Assembly: GCA_012842745.1 (NCBI GenBank)
Contig: DUSF01000035.1
Span: forward strand, 496,001 to 560,000
Origin: Bacillus sp. (in: firmicutes)
Lineage (GTDB): Bacteria; Bacillota; Bacilli; Bacillales; Bacillaceae_J
Direction of reading: 5' to 3'
DNA: 64,000 nt
Below are positions 7,601-17,127 of this stretch, piece by piece. A program made the position numbers and the translations under genes. The number at the start of each line of letters is the position of its first letter. The first letter of the stretch is position 1. Below the pieces are notes generated by a model, which worked only from the letters and a program-made list of their open reading frames with translations, did not search any database and was not told the origin of the DNA.

Positions 7601-8662
7601 ATGGATCGTCTTACGCAGGTTCGCGAAAAATTTAATGAAGCTAGTATTGATGGGCTTTTAATAACGAATAGTAAAAACCGCACATATATGACGGGCTTTA
7701 CCGGCACTTCAGGTGTTGCTTTAATTACGTTAACAAAAGCCGTGTTCATTACTGATTTTCGCTATGTTGAACAAGCAAAAAAACAAGTAATTGGCTTTGA
7801 GATTGTTCAGCATAAAGATCCAATTCATGAAGAGGTGGCTCGCCTTGTTAAGGAACTAGGTATTCAAAAGCTTGGTTTTGAGCAAGATGAAATGACGTAT
7901 GGTACATATAAACTTTATGAAAAAGCCGTATCAGCCGAAATGGTCCCCACTTCTGGGATGGTTGAAAAGCTACGCTTAATAAAGTCTAATGAAGAACTGC
8001 AAACCTTAAAAGAAGCAGCGGCGATTGCTGATCAAGCATTTGAACATATTCTTAACTTTATTAAACCTGGTGTAACAGAGCTTAGTATCTCAAATGAACT
8101 TGAATTTTTTATGAGAAAACAAGGTGCCGCGTCTTCGTCATTTGATATTATTGTCGCATCTGGTTATCGCTCTGCCTTGCCTCATGGTGTTGCTTCCGAT
8201 AAAGTGATTCAGACTGGTGAGCTTGTAACGCTTGATTTTGGTGCCTATTATAAAGGATATTGTTCTGATATTACAAGAACTGTCGCTGTTGGAGAAATAA
8301 GCGAAGAATTAAAAAATATTTATGAAATTGTCTTGGAAGCTCAGCGCCGCGGAATGAATGGAATCAAGGCTGGCATGACGGGAAAACAAGCAGATGCTTT
8401 AACAAGAGATTATATTACCGAAAAGGGTTTTGGGGATTATTTTGGCCATTCAACTGGTCATGGCATCGGGTTAGATATCCATGAAGGACCGGCTCTTTCA
8501 GTGAAGTCTAACACAATACTTGAAGCAGGGATGGTTGTCACAGTTGAGCCGGGGATTTATCTTCAAGGTATTGGCGGTGTCCGCATCGAAGATGATATCG
8601 TCATTATGAAAGCTGGGAATGTAGCTTTAACACATTCTCCAAAGGAACTATTACAATTATAA
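7601..8662 (+). CDS. papA: Xaa-Pro aminopeptidase (M24B peptidase)
   Basis: 353 residues. An N-terminal creatinase-like domain (about 1-125) is followed by the pita-bread M24 metallopeptidase domain. Metal ligands are visible as the Asp of LDFGAYY, the Asp of CSDITRT, the His of HSTGHGIG, the Glu of VEPGI and the Glu of RIEDD. It removes an N-terminal residue preceding proline. The start is placed at ATG 7601, which has GGGATGG at good spacing; this gives the same length as B. subtilis YqhT. It lies 13 bp after aroQ and 62 bp before efp. Confidence 0.93.
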   Translation: MDRLTQVREKFNEASIDGLLITNSKNRTYMTGFTGTSGVALITLTKAVFITDFRYVEQAKKQVIGFEIVQHKDPIHEEVARLVKELGIQKLGFEQDEMTYGTYKLYEKAVSAEMVPTSGMVEKLRLIKSNEELQTLKEAAAIADQAFEHILNFIKPGVTELSISNELEFFMRKQGAASSSFDIIVASGYRSALPHGVASDKVIQTGELVTLDFGAYYKGYCSDITRTVAVGEISEELKNIYEIVLEAQRRGMNGIKAGMTGKQADALTRDYITEKGFGDYFGHSTGHGIGLDIHEGPALSVKSNTILEAGMVVTVEPGIYLQGIGGVRIEDDIVIMKAGNVALTHSPKELLQL

Positions 8663-8724
8663 ATATGTATTTTAATTAATTTCATTACTATACTTACGAC
8701 ATTCATAATTAGGAGGATTTTTAC

Positions 8725-9282
8725 ATGGTATCTGTAAACGATTTTAGAACTGGTTTAACAATTGAAGTGGACGGGGGCATTTGGCAAGTGATGGAATTCC
8801 AACATGTCAAGCCTGGAAAAGGAGCAGCTTTTGTTCGTTCCAAATTAAGGAATCTTCGTACAGGTGCGGTTCAAGAAAAAACTTTCCGTGCTGGTGAAAA
8901 AGTAGCAAAGGCTCGCATTGAAAACCGTAGAATGCAGTACTTATATGCGAGCGGTGATGTTCACACGTTCATGGATAATGAATCATATGAACAAATCGAG
9001 TTAAACTCTGCGCAAATCGAGCATGAGCTTAAATTTTTAAAAGAGAACATGGAAGTTCATATTATGTCATTCCAAGGTGAAACACTTGGTGTAGAGCTTC
9101 CAAATACGGTTGAATTAAAGGTAGTCGAAACTGAACCAGGCATTAAAGGTGATACGGCTTCTAACGTAACGAAGTCAGCAACATTAGAAACAGGCTTAGT
9201 AACTCAAGTTCCGCTATTCGTGAACGAAGGTGACATGTTAATCATTAATACAGAAGATGGAAAATATGTATCAAGAGCATAA
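8725..9282 (+). CDS. efp: elongation factor P
   Basis: 185 residues with three beta-barrel domains. The domain I loop KPGKGAAF carries Lys32, the position modified with 5-aminopentanol in B. subtilis EF-P. The factor binds the ribosome between the P and E sites and relieves stalling at polyproline. The AGGAGG start site is strong. A terminator follows immediately, so efp ends this gene group. Confidence 0.97.
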   Translation: MVSVNDFRTGLTIEVDGGIWQVMEFQHVKPGKGAAFVRSKLRNLRTGAVQEKTFRAGEKVAKARIENRRMQYLYASGDVHTFMDNESYEQIELNSAQIEHELKFLKENMEVHIMSFQGETLGVELPNTVELKVVETEPGIKGDTASNVTKSATLETGLVTQVPLFVNEGDMLIINTEDGKYVSRA

Positions 9283-9285
9283 TAG

Positions 9286-9323
9286 AGGTCTGACTCCCAC
9301 AATTGTGGGGTCAGACCTTTTTG
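9286..9323 (+). terminator. strong terminator after efp
   Basis: AGGTCTGACTCCCAC and GTGGGGTCAGACCT form a long stem (about 14 bp) with an AATT loop, followed by TTTTTG. The GGTCTGAC...GTCAGACC core resembles a hairpin sequence I recall as frequent between genes of Bacillus genomes. Confidence 0.9.
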
Positions 9324-9403
9324 TTTTTTATTCTAAAAAGAAATGCTTGTCATACATATTTTAGTGATAGGTTTTAACTGGATCGGGGATAGGGGGAAAC
9401 AAA

Positions 9404-9685
9404 TTGAGACGTTGGCTACTACTCATTGACTCCACTGTCATGTCAATGGCTGGGTTACGAATTTTATCAGCGTTAATAGAATTATCGGCAGCGATTACGA
9501 TGCTGTTTTTAAATGATGTTCGAAAGGCTTTAGCGGTTAATGCTTTTTTAGCCATTGTTGGACCGACTGTATTAATTACGACGATGAGCATCGGGCTCAT
9601 ACATTTAGCTGATGAATTATCATTATCGAAGCTCTTGTTTATTGGCTTAGGCGTCGCCTTCATCTTATATGGAATATACAAATAG
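9404..9685 (+). CDS. yqhV: YqhV, DUF2619 membrane protein
   Basis: 93 residues with three hydrophobic segments (about 12-32, 41-60, 72-90). It matches the small YqhV/DUF2619 family of spore-forming bacilli, which in B. subtilis also lies just before spoIIIAA. It starts at TTG 9404 after AGGGGG. The function is unknown; its position suggests, but does not prove, a sporulation role. Confidence 0.8.
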   Translation: MRRWLLLIDSTVMSMAGLRILSALIELSAAITMLFLNDVRKALAVNAFLAIVGPTVLITTMSIGLIHLADELSLSKLLFIGLGVAFILYGIYK

Positions 9686-9700
9686 ATGGCTGTGAAATTG

Positions 9701-9728
9701 TCATAAAAGAAGCGGACATGCATAAATT
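9701..9728 (+). promoter_or_regulatory. possible sigma-E promoter for the spoIIIA operon
   Basis: TCATAAA (9701-9707), 13 bases, then CATAAATT (9721-9728). This compares with the sigma-E consensus KMATATT and CATACAMT at 5/7 and 6/8 positions. It lies 54 bp before spoIIIAA, whose operon is sigma-E dependent in B. subtilis. Confidence 0.45.
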
Positions 9729-9782
9729 GTCAGTAATAGCTTAAAAAAATAAAATCTCGAAAGTAGCAGGGAGGAGCAACTG

Positions 9783-10721
9783 GTGTATAAAGAAATATTT
9801 GATGTACTGCCAAAAACAATTGTAGAAAGAATTTGCCAGTATTCCCAATCTGTTCAAGAGAAAATTGAGGAAATTCGTATTAGGATTGACCGTCCGCTTG
9901 AGCTCGTTATTGATGGCGAGCCATTTTATCCAAATGGCTACATTGTTACAAAACATGATGGCTTAAACCTATTAAATAAACTTAGTGATTATTCAATTTA
10001 CACGTTAGAAGAAGAACTAAAAAGAGGCTTTATTACGATTCGAGGTGGGCACCGCGTTGGCTTAGCAGGAAAAGTCATCACCGAAAAGGGGCAAGTAAAG
10101 GCAATCAAGGAGGTTACATCCTTTAATATTCGAGTGGCTAAAGAAAAAATTGGTATATGCAACTACTTTATTCCTTACTTATACAATGACAGATGGCTGA
10201 ATACGATTATTTTTGGTTCCCCGCAAACAGGGAAGACGACATTATTAAGAGATATTGCTAGAGCGATAAGTTCTGGAAATTACGAGCGCAATATCCCTTC
10301 GTTCAAAGTAGGGATTGTTGATGAACGTTCTGAAATTGCTGGCTGTGTGAAGGGAGTTCCCCAGCATCATTTTGGACCGCGTCTTGATGTTTTAGATGCC
10401 TGTCCAAAGGCAGAAGGAATGATGATGTTAATTCGCTCGATGAGCCCAGATGTTCTTGTTGTTGATGAAATCGGTAGAGAGGAAGATACAGAGGCGATTT
10501 TAGAAGCAGTTAATGCAGGTGTGAGGCTTATTGTGACAGTACATGGATTTGATATAGAGGATCTTTATCGAAGACCATCGCTTAAGTCTCTTATGGAACT
10601 ACAAGTGTTTGAACGATTTGTCGGTCTAACAAGAGCTTTTGGGCCTGGCACGGTTACCTCAATTCTTGATAAAAATGGGGAGGTTATTTTTACGAAAGAA
10701 GCGAGCGTGAGGCATAGGTGA
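9783..10721 (+). CDS. spoIIIAA: stage III sporulation protein AA, ATPase
   Basis: 312 residues, related to secretion-ATPase superfamily proteins. Walker A is GSPQTGKTT (residues 145-153) and Walker B is DVLVVDE (223-229). It is the only soluble ATPase encoded by the operon and is thought to energise the SpoIIIA-SpoIIQ channel that joins mother cell and forespore. It starts at GTG 9783 with GGGAGGAG upstream. Its last four bases overlap the spoIIIAB start. Confidence 0.97.
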   Translation: MYKEIFDVLPKTIVERICQYSQSVQEKIEEIRIRIDRPLELVIDGEPFYPNGYIVTKHDGLNLLNKLSDYSIYTLEEELKRGFITIRGGHRVGLAGKVITEKGQVKAIKEVTSFNIRVAKEKIGICNYFIPYLYNDRWLNTIIFGSPQTGKTTLLRDIARAISSGNYERNIPSFKVGIVDERSEIAGCVKGVPQHHFGPRLDVLDACPKAEGMMMLIRSMSPDVLVVDEIGREEDTEAILEAVNAGVRLIVTVHGFDIEDLYRRPSLKSLMELQVFERFVGLTRAFGPGTVTSILDKNGEVIFTKEASVRHR

Positions 10722-11230
10722 AGCTAATTGGTGCTTTTATCATTATTGTTGCTACAACATGGTTTGGATTTGAAGCAGCCAAAAAACTAAGGGAACGACC
10801 AAGGCAATTAAGACAGTTGAAGGTTGCTATGCAGTCGCTTGAAGCAGAGATTATGTATGGCCATACATCATTAAGTGAAGCTTGCTTCCATTTGGCAAAA
10901 CAGTTTGAAAAGCCGTTAGCCCGATTTTTTGAAAGCTTTGCAATGCGCCTTTCGAAAGGGGAGACGGTTGTTAGTGAAGCTTGGAAAGAAAGTCTAGATG
11001 GCATCTGGAAGCAGACTGCTTTTGGACAAGGTGAGTATGAAGTATTACGGCAATTCGGTGAAACATTGGGCCAGCATGACCGTGAGCATCAGCAAAAGCA
11101 TATTCGCTTAGCGCTTGCACACCTAGAACGTGAAGAAAATGATGCGTGCGAGAAACAAGGACGATACGAAAAAATGGTGAAAAACCTTGGGTTTTTAACA
11201 GGATTATTAATTGTCATTTTATTGCTGTAG
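10718..11230 (+). CDS. spoIIIAB: stage III sporulation protein AB
   Basis: 170 residues with a hydrophobic N-terminus (about 3-20), a helical body and a C-terminal hydrophobic segment (about 153-169). It is a T2SS GspF-like membrane component of the mother-cell part of the channel. The GTG start overlaps the spoIIIAA stop by 4 bp, indicating translational coupling. Conserved order and length identify it. Confidence 0.93.
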   Translation: MKLIGAFIIIVATTWFGFEAAKKLRERPRQLRQLKVAMQSLEAEIMYGHTSLSEACFHLAKQFEKPLARFFESFAMRLSKGETVVSEAWKESLDGIWKQTAFGQGEYEVLRQFGETLGQHDREHQQKHIRLALAHLEREENDACEKQGRYEKMVKNLGFLTGLLIVILLL

Positions 11231-11251
11231 TAGCTTTAGGGGGAGAAATTG

Positions 11252-11455
11252 ATGGAGTTTAATCCAAGTATCATTTTTCATGTAGCAGGAATAGGAATCA
11301 TCACGGCCTTTTTACATACTATTTTTAAACAAATGGGGAAAGAAGATTTTGCCCATTGGGTTACATTAATTGCTTTTATTTATATTTTATTTTTAGTCAT
11401 CACGAAGCTCCAAGATTTGTTTACAAAGATTAAAGGTGTCTTTCTTTTTCAATAG
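11252..11455 (+). CDS. spoIIIAC: stage III sporulation protein AC
   Basis: 67 residues with two membrane helices, containing GIGIITAFLHTIFKQMGK and ending LFTKIKGVFLFQ as in B. subtilis SpoIIIAC. The start is placed at ATG 11252, 6 nt from the AGGGGGAG site; the adjacent TTG at 11249 is too close to it. It is a small membrane subunit of the SpoIIIA channel. Confidence 0.93.
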   Translation: MEFNPSIIFHVAGIGIITAFLHTIFKQMGKEDFAHWVTLIAFIYILFLVITKLQDLFTKIKGVFLFQ

Positions 11456-11469
11456 GGGAGGGGGCTATC

Positions 11470-11859
11470 ATTGAAATATTACAAATTGTTGGCGTCGCAC
11501 TAATTGCCACATTTTTGGCATTAATTATTAAAGAACAAAAACCGGCCTTTGCTTCTATGTTAGTCATCTTTGTAAGCATTATTATTTTTCTTTTTTTAGT
11601 TGATCAAATTTATGAAATTATTCGGATGCTTGAAAGAATCGCCGTTACAACGAATGTCAATATGATGTATGTAGAAACGATTTTAAAAATCATTGGCATT
11701 GCCTATATCGCCGAATTCGGCTCACAAATTACAAAAGATGCTGGACAAGGTGCGCTTGCCTCGAAAATTGAAATGGCTGGAAAAATTTTAATCCTTATTA
11801 TGGCAATCCCGATTTTAACCGTACTGATTGAAACGATTATTTCATTAATTCCTTCTTGA
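11470..11859 (+). CDS. spoIIIAD: stage III sporulation protein AD, with a non-standard start
   Basis: Homology to SpoIIIAD begins upstream of the first ATG/GTG/TTG in frame (TTG 11515). The codons from 11470 read IEILQIVGVALIATF, matching the family N-terminus (VQIVGLGLIATF). The only start candidates are ATT 11470 or ATC 11467, right after the purine-rich AGGGGAGGGG site (11454-11464). With ATT the product is 129 residues, close to the usual 133. It has four hydrophobic segments and the conserved ETILKIIGIAYIAEFGSQ. It is a membrane subunit of the SpoIIIA channel. Confidence 0.9.
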   Translation: MEILQIVGVALIATFLALIIKEQKPAFASMLVIFVSIIIFLFLVDQIYEIIRMLERIAVTTNVNMMYVETILKIIGIAYIAEFGSQITKDAGQGALASKIEMAGKILILIMAIPILTVLIETIISLIPS

Positions 11860-11888
11860 AATTTGTTAGTTGGACATAGAAAGCTGGG

Positions 11889-13112
11889 GTGAAAAGATTG
11901 CTCTCTTTTATAAATGGTTATAGAACTAAAAATCGAGCAGCATTATTTGCGGTTGTGGGGGCAATATGTTTATTTTTTCTATTTTCACCTTTTATGGTTG
12001 CTGAAGCGGCTCCAACAGAAACAGAGCAAAGCTTTATTGATCGTGAGCTTGATAAGCTTGGTGTCGATGAAGTAAAACGATTTTGGGACGGCATCGTCCA
12101 TGAATATGGCGGATTTTTACCTGAAAGCCAAAAAGGAACTTTTATTGATTTTGTAAAAGGGGACAAGCAGTTTTCAGCGCAGGAATGGCTTAATGGTTTA
12201 GTAAAATTTATTCTTTATGAATTGCTTGCTAATGGAAAGCTTCTTGGCACGCTTATTATGCTGACGATTTTTAGCCTCATCCTGCAATCGGTTCAAAATG
12301 CTTTTGAGCACAATGCAGTCAGTAAAACCGCGAATGCGATTGTGTTTATGGTGTTAATTATTTTAGCCCTCAATAGTTTTCATGTTGCTGTTACATACGC
12401 AGATGGTGCAATTCAAAATATGATGGGCTTTATGATCGCTTTAATTCCGCTGCTTTTAGGGTTAATTGCTTCAATTGGAAGCCTAGCTTCTGTTGCATTT
12501 TTTCATCCGATCATTATTTTCCTTGTCCATACGAGTGGACTCATTATAAAAAATATTACGCTGCCACTATTATTTTTATCGACAGTTCTGAGCATCGTTA
12601 GTACCTTAACTGACCATTATAAAGTAACGCAGTTAGCTGGATTGATGAGAAATATCGCCATTTGGTTATTGGGGACGTTTTTAACGATTTTTTTAGGAGT
12701 TATTTCTGTACAAGGGGCAGCTACTTCTGTTTCCGATGGGTTAACAATCCGTACTGCAAAATTTGTGACAAACAATGTCGTTCCCGTATTTGGGAGGACG
12801 CTTACCGATGCAGCCGACACGGTTTTAGGCGCTTCTGTGTTACTCAAAAACACAATTGGCCTTGTTGGTGTAGCAATCATTCTAATCCTAGCTGTGTTTC
12901 CAGCTATTAAGGTACTAATCCTTGCATTTATATATAAGGCGGCTGCAGCACTTCTACAGCCACTTGGCGGCGGGGCTATTATTCAATGTTTAGATGTTAT
13001 TAGCAAAAGCGTCATCTACGTTTTTGCAGCTTTGGCGATTGTCTCGATTATGTTCTTTTTAGCAATCACCATTATCGTTTCTGCAGGCAATATTTCGATG
13101 ATGATGAGGTGA
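11889..13112 (+). CDS. spoIIIAE: stage III sporulation protein AE
   Basis: 407 residues. A cleavable signal peptide (hydrophobic core about 19-37, cleavage near AEA-AP at about 41) is followed by a short extracytoplasmic domain and about seven membrane segments. It is the large polytopic component of the SpoIIIA-SpoIIQ channel. It starts at GTG 11889; TTG 11898 is an alternative with better spacing to GGGGTG. It overlaps the longest spoIIIAF frame by 4 bp. Confidence 0.94.
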   Translation: MKRLLSFINGYRTKNRAALFAVVGAICLFFLFSPFMVAEAAPTETEQSFIDRELDKLGVDEVKRFWDGIVHEYGGFLPESQKGTFIDFVKGDKQFSAQEWLNGLVKFILYELLANGKLLGTLIMLTIFSLILQSVQNAFEHNAVSKTANAIVFMVLIILALNSFHVAVTYADGAIQNMMGFMIALIPLLLGLIASIGSLASVAFFHPIIIFLVHTSGLIIKNITLPLLFLSTVLSIVSTLTDHYKVTQLAGLMRNIAIWLLGTFLTIFLGVISVQGAATSVSDGLTIRTAKFVTNNVVPVFGRTLTDAADTVLGASVLLKNTIGLVGVAIILILAVFPAIKVLILAFIYKAAAALLQPLGGGAIIQCLDVISKSVIYVFAALAIVSIMFFLAITIIVSAGNISMMMR

Positions 13113-13117
13113 TAAAA

Positions 13118-13738
13118 ATGGAGTATTTAACAACATGGGTCACGAATATTATTTTATTTGTTCTATTTGCGGTCATTATTGATTTATTATTGCCAAATTC
13201 TAATTTGCAGCGCTATACGAAGATGGTGATAGGGCTTTTATTAATCGTCATTATTTTAAATCCAGTTTTTAAAATTTTTAACGCAAATATGGAGGACATC
13301 TTAGCAAACTTCAAATTGCCAACGATTGAAGAAAAAAAAGAAGTGGAAAATTTAATAGAAAATAAGAAAAAAGAAATACAAGCCTCACAACGTGCATATA
13401 TTTTAGAAGAAATGGCTGTCCAGATGAAATCAATGGTGGAGGTGGAGGTAATGCGAGAGTACGGATTGCAAGTAAAGGCTGTTCATCTTCAATTTTTAGA
13501 AAATGATCGTCACTTATCCGAAGAAAATCTTCAAGTAGTCGATGTAATTGTTACTCATGAAAATTCTGATGGCCATCTGGAGAGCATCCCAGTTGTTCAT
13601 GATATAAAAATAGATACAACCAAACCGATTGTGAATCGGAAAAAGAATGATTTAACTGCTGTCGAAGCTTATTTAGCAGCAAATTGGCAACTTGATGAGG
13701 AAAAAGTACATGTAGTAATGGAGGGAGGGGAGATGTAG
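13118..13738 (+). CDS. spoIIIAF: stage III sporulation protein AF
   Basis: 206 residues: two N-terminal membrane helices (about 7-25 and 33-51), then a Lys/Glu-rich helical segment and a soluble ring-building-motif-like domain facing the intermembrane space. The start is placed at ATG 13118, with GAGGTGAT upstream and a family-like MEYLTTWVTNIILF beginning. An in-frame GTG at 13109 overlaps spoIIIAE. It is a component of the sporulation channel. Confidence 0.92.
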   Translation: MEYLTTWVTNIILFVLFAVIIDLLLPNSNLQRYTKMVIGLLLIVIILNPVFKIFNANMEDILANFKLPTIEEKKEVENLIENKKKEIQASQRAYILEEMAVQMKSMVEVEVMREYGLQVKAVHLQFLENDRHLSEENLQVVDVIVTHENSDGHLESIPVVHDIKIDTTKPIVNRKKNDLTAVEAYLAANWQLDEEKVHVVMEGGEM

Positions 13739-13741
13739 CAA

Positions 13742-14413
13742 ATGGATAAAAAAAATAATAACTTTGGCAGTTGGTTAAAAGGCTTGTTTAACCATTCAAA
13801 TGACCATAATCCGAAAGATAAAAATTATCAGAAATATTTATTAGTCCTTTTAGCTATTGGGATTCTCTTTATGCTTCTTAGCAATCTATTACAATCCCAA
13901 CCCTCAAGTGAAACGGCAGTACCTGTTTTAGGGTCGACAAATTCAACTGAGAAAGATGCGGCTGTTTTTGGACAAAAAAAATCGGAAGGTTCAAGTGAAA
14001 TCGCGGACTACGAAGCTACATATGAAAATCAACTGAAAGAAGCGCTTGAACAAATTGTTGGGATTGAAGATGTAACAGTCATGATTAATCTCGATGCAAC
14101 GGAAACAAAAGTCCTTGAAAAAAATACAGTTGTTCAAAGTCAAGAAACAGATGAAGTCGACCGTGAAGGGGGGAAACGCCAAGTAGAGGATCTTTCCCGT
14201 GATGAACAAGTCGTCATTGTTAGGGCTGGGGAACAAGAAGGGCCGATTATTCTTAAAACGAAAAAACCAGAAATTAGAGGTGTCCTTGTAGTTGCAAAAG
14301 GTGCTGATAATTTAAAAGTTAAACAAATGGTTATTGAGGCGGTTACAAGGGTTTTAGATGTACCAAGCCATCGCGTCTCTGTGTTACCGAAAAAAACTAA
14401 GGGGGATTCATAA
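13742..14413 (+). CDS. spoIIIAG: stage III sporulation protein AG
   Basis: 223 residues: a cytoplasmic N-terminus, one membrane helix (about 31-48), a low-complexity linker, and a domain with the ring-building motif (YENQLKEALEQIVGIEDVTVMINL). In B. subtilis SpoIIIAG forms large rings in the space between mother cell and forespore. Its stop overlaps the spoIIIAH ATG by one base. Confidence 0.94.
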   Translation: MDKKNNNFGSWLKGLFNHSNDHNPKDKNYQKYLLVLLAIGILFMLLSNLLQSQPSSETAVPVLGSTNSTEKDAAVFGQKKSEGSSEIADYEATYENQLKEALEQIVGIEDVTVMINLDATETKVLEKNTVVQSQETDEVDREGGKRQVEDLSRDEQVVIVRAGEQEGPIILKTKKPEIRGVLVVAKGADNLKVKQMVIEAVTRVLDVPSHRVSVLPKKTKGDS

Positions 14414-14982
14414 TGTTATTGAAAAAGCAAACAGTATGGTTATTAACTATGGTTAGTTTAGTAGTAGTTTTATCAGTATTTTATATTACGACACCGCTGA
14501 AGCCAGCAAATCAACATGCCACCATGACGTCTGAGGAAGAGAAGGCTAATGATGAGAAGACATCAACAGAAGGAACTGAAGTTTCGATTGAAGAAATGAC
14601 AGATGGAAAGGTAGCTTCAGGAATTTCTTCAGATGAATGGTTTACAGCTTTACGAATGGAAATAGACGATCAACGTGCAAAAGCAAAAGAAGAGCTACAA
14701 GCAATCGTGGCTTCTAGTAGTGTAACAGCTGAAAAAAGAAGCGCAGCTTTAGATAAGATGGAAGACCTACAAACCTTTGCGGCGAAGGAAGCTATTTTGG
14801 AAACGATGATTCTTGCTAATGAAAATTATGCGGATGCCCTTGTAAAAGCTGAGGAAAACCAGGTGCGCGTAATTGTTAAGGCAAAAGAGCTATCTTCAAC
14901 ATCTGCCAATGAAATTATGCGGTTAGTTCATGATGAACTAGGACAAATTAAAGTAGCAGTGGAATTCCAACCAATTAAATAA
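14413..14982 (+). CDS. spoIIIAH: stage III sporulation protein AH
   Basis: 189 residues: one membrane helix (about 8-26), an acidic linker, and a C-terminal ring-building domain related to EscJ/YscJ. In B. subtilis the extracellular part binds forespore SpoIIQ and zips the two membranes. It ends the operon; a terminator follows 18 bp later. Confidence 0.94.
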   Translation: MLLKKQTVWLLTMVSLVVVLSVFYITTPLKPANQHATMTSEEEKANDEKTSTEGTEVSIEEMTDGKVASGISSDEWFTALRMEIDDQRAKAKEELQAIVASSSVTAEKRSAALDKMEDLQTFAAKEAILETMILANENYADALVKAEENQVRVIVKAKELSSTSANEIMRLVHDELGQIKVAVEFQPIK

Positions 14983-15000
14983 ATAAGCGGGAGCTGTTCA

Positions 15001-15034
15001 AGAGGATAACCGAAAACAGGTTATCTTCTTTTTA
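15001..15034 (+). terminator. terminator of the spoIIIA operon
   Basis: GATAACC and GGTTATC stem flanked by pairing AGAG/CTTCT bases, a 7-nt loop, then TTTTT. Confidence 0.85.
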
Positions 15035-15103
15035 TTTTGGTTATAATATTTTGTGGTTGAAACAAAAACACTGTCAAAATATTACGAATCTAACAATATA
15101 TTG

Positions 15104-15132
15104 TTGAATTTGATAGCAAAGATTCGTATAGT
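15104..15132 (+). promoter_or_regulatory. sigma-A promoter of accB
   Basis: TTGAAT (15104-15109), exactly 17 bases, TATAGT (15127-15132). It leaves a leader of about 80 nt before accB. Confidence 0.65.
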
Positions 15133-15219
15133 AGTGTATATGAGGAAAAGTGTATCGTTTTCTCTAAGTAATTTTTTAAAAAAAATTTAAACTCACAGGG
15201 GTAAAGGAGTGTAGTAACA

Positions 15220-15717
15220 ATGTTAAAAATCCAAGAAATTAGAGAACTTATTAAATTGATTGATGGCTCATCAATCGGCGAGTTAACTTACGAGGAAAAA
15301 GATTGCAAAATTAAACTAAGAAAAAATAGTGGTGTAACTTATGCGGTAGCGCCAGAAGTTGTCCAAGCACCACAGGTCCAAGTGGCACCACCTGCGCCAG
15401 CAGCACCAGCAGCACAAAAAGCTGAAGCGCCAAAAGCTGTTGAAAGCCAAGCTAGTGCAAATATTGACGATGAAAATTTACATAAAATCGTTTCGCCAAT
15501 GGTAGGAACATTTTATGCTGCTCCATCACCAGATTCACCAGCATATGTTAAAGTTGGCGATAAAGTAAATCCTGAAACAATCGTTTGTATTGTTGAGGCA
15601 ATGAAATTATTCAATGAGATTGAAGCAGAGGTTAAAGGAGAAATCGTTGAAGTATTGGTTAACAACGGCCAGCTTGTTGAATATGGTCAACCATTATTTC
15701 TTGTTAAAGCAGAATAG
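15220..15717 (+). CDS. accB: acetyl-CoA carboxylase biotin carboxyl carrier protein
   Basis: 165 residues: an N-terminal domain, an Ala/Pro-rich flexible linker (about 44-78), and a biotinyl domain with EAMKL, whose Lys129 is the biotinylated residue. It carries CO2 between the biotin carboxylase and the carboxyltransferase in the first step of fatty acid synthesis. AAGGAG lies upstream of ATG. It is followed by accC at 12 bp. It may also serve the propionyl-CoA carboxyltransferase encoded at 55996-57546, which has no dedicated biotin subunits in this window. Confidence 0.97.
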   Translation: MLKIQEIRELIKLIDGSSIGELTYEEKDCKIKLRKNSGVTYAVAPEVVQAPQVQVAPPAPAAPAAQKAEAPKAVESQASANIDDENLHKIVSPMVGTFYAAPSPDSPAYVKVGDKVNPETIVCIVEAMKLFNEIEAEVKGEIVEVLVNNGQLVEYGQPLFLVKAE

Positions 15718-15729
15718 GGGGCGGCTATA

Positions 15730-17091
15730 GTGATTAAAAAGCTATTAATTGCAAATCGAGGAGAAATAGCTGTTCGAGTTATTCGTGCATGTAAAGAATT
15801 AGACATTGAAACGGTTGCTGTTTATTCTGAAGGTGACAAAGATGCCCTTCATGTACAGCTTGCTGATGAAGCCTATTGCATAGGTCCAGCACCTTCAAAA
15901 GACAGCTATTTGAATAAAACAAACTTAATAACAATCGCCAAGCTTACGAATGCAGATGCTGTACATCCAGGGTACGGATTTTTAGCGGAAAATGCTGATT
16001 TCGCAGAGTTGTGCCGTGACAGCAACGTCATTTGGGTTGGCCCAAGCCCTGAAGCGATTAGCGCAATGGGTACAAAAGATGTAGCTAAGGAAACAATGAA
16101 AGAAGCTGGCGTTCCGGTTGTTCCAGGTTCTATCGGAATCGTTGAAACAATTGAAGATGCGAAAAAGGTTGTAAGCGATATTATCGGCGGTTACCCCGTT
16201 ATCATTAAAGCTACTGCAGGCGGCGGCGGTAAAGGAATCCGTGTTGCCCTTAATGAAGAGGAACTTATTAAAGGTATTAATGTAACACAAAAAGAAGCTG
16301 CAGCAGCTTTCGGCAACCCTGGTATTTATCTTGAAAAATATATCGAAGATTTCCGTCATTGTGAAATTCAAATATTAGCAGATAACCATGGCAATGTCAT
16401 TCATCTAGGTGAGCGTGATTGTACAGTGCAACGCCGGATGCAAAAGCTTCTTGAGGAAACACCATCACCAGCGCTTGACGAAAAGCTACGCGCTGAAATG
16501 GGTGAAGCTGCGGTTAAAGCCGCAAAAGCTGTTAATTATTCTGGCGCTGGTACAGTAGAATTTATTTATGATTACAATAATAAGAAGTTCTACTTTATGG
16601 AAATGAACACGCGGATTCAAGTTGAGCATCCAGTCACCGAAATGGTAACAGGCGTCGACTTAATTAAGTGGATGATTCGTATTGCCAATGGCGAAGAACT
16701 TACGCTTAAACAAGAAGATATCAAATATGAAGGATGGGCGATTGAATGTCGCATCAACGCAGAAAATCCTGATCGGAACTTTATGCCGTCACCAGGAGAG
16801 GTAAAAATGTACCTACCACCAGGTGGTTTTGGAGTACGTATTGATTCAGCTGTATACCCTGGCTATAAAATTCCACCGTTTTATGATTCAATGGTTGCTA
16901 AACTTATTTGCCACGGTGCAACACGAGAAGAAGCTATTGCGAGAATGAAGCGTGCTTTAAGTGAATTTGTAATTGAAGGTATTGACACAACCATTCCTTT
17001 CCATCTACGATTATTAAATCATGAGAAGTTTGTGGATGCAGATTTTAACACAAAATTCCTTGAGAAGTATGATTTAACAGAGAAAAAGTAA
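15730..17091 (+). CDS. accC: biotin carboxylase subunit of acetyl-CoA carboxylase
   Basis: 453 residues with the ATP-grasp fold: N-terminal domain beginning [18 protein letters not shown]-binding Lys160 and the glycine loop GGGGKG (164-169), and [14 protein letters not shown] near residue 295, which holds active-site residues. It carboxylates biotin on AccB using ATP and bicarbonate. It starts at GTG 15730 after a GGGGGCGG stretch. It is in one operon with accB and yqhY. Confidence 0.97.
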   Translation: MIKKLLIANRGEIAVRVIRACKELDIETVAVYSEGDKDALHVQLADEAYCIGPAPSKDSYLNKTNLITIAKLTNADAVHPGYGFLAENADFAELCRDSNVIWVGPSPEAISAMGTKDVAKETMKEAGVPVVPGSIGIVETIEDAKKVVSDIIGGYPVIIKATAGGGGKGIRVALNEEELIKGINVTQKEAAAAFGNPGIYLEKYIEDFRHCEIQILADNHGNVIHLGERDCTVQRRMQKLLEETPSPALDEKLRAEMGEAAVKAAKAVNYSGAGTVEFIYDYNNKKFYFMEMNTRIQVEHPVTEMVTGVDLIKWMIRIANGEELTLKQEDIKYEGWAIECRINAENPDRNFMPSPGEVKMYLPPGGFGVRIDSAVYPGYKIPPFYDSMVAKLICHGATREEAIARMKRALSEFVIEGIDTTIPFHLRLLNHEKFVDADFNTKFLEKYDLTEKK

Positions 17092-17127
17092 TACTTATGA
17101 ACAGATGATAGGAAAGGAGCTGTTTAC

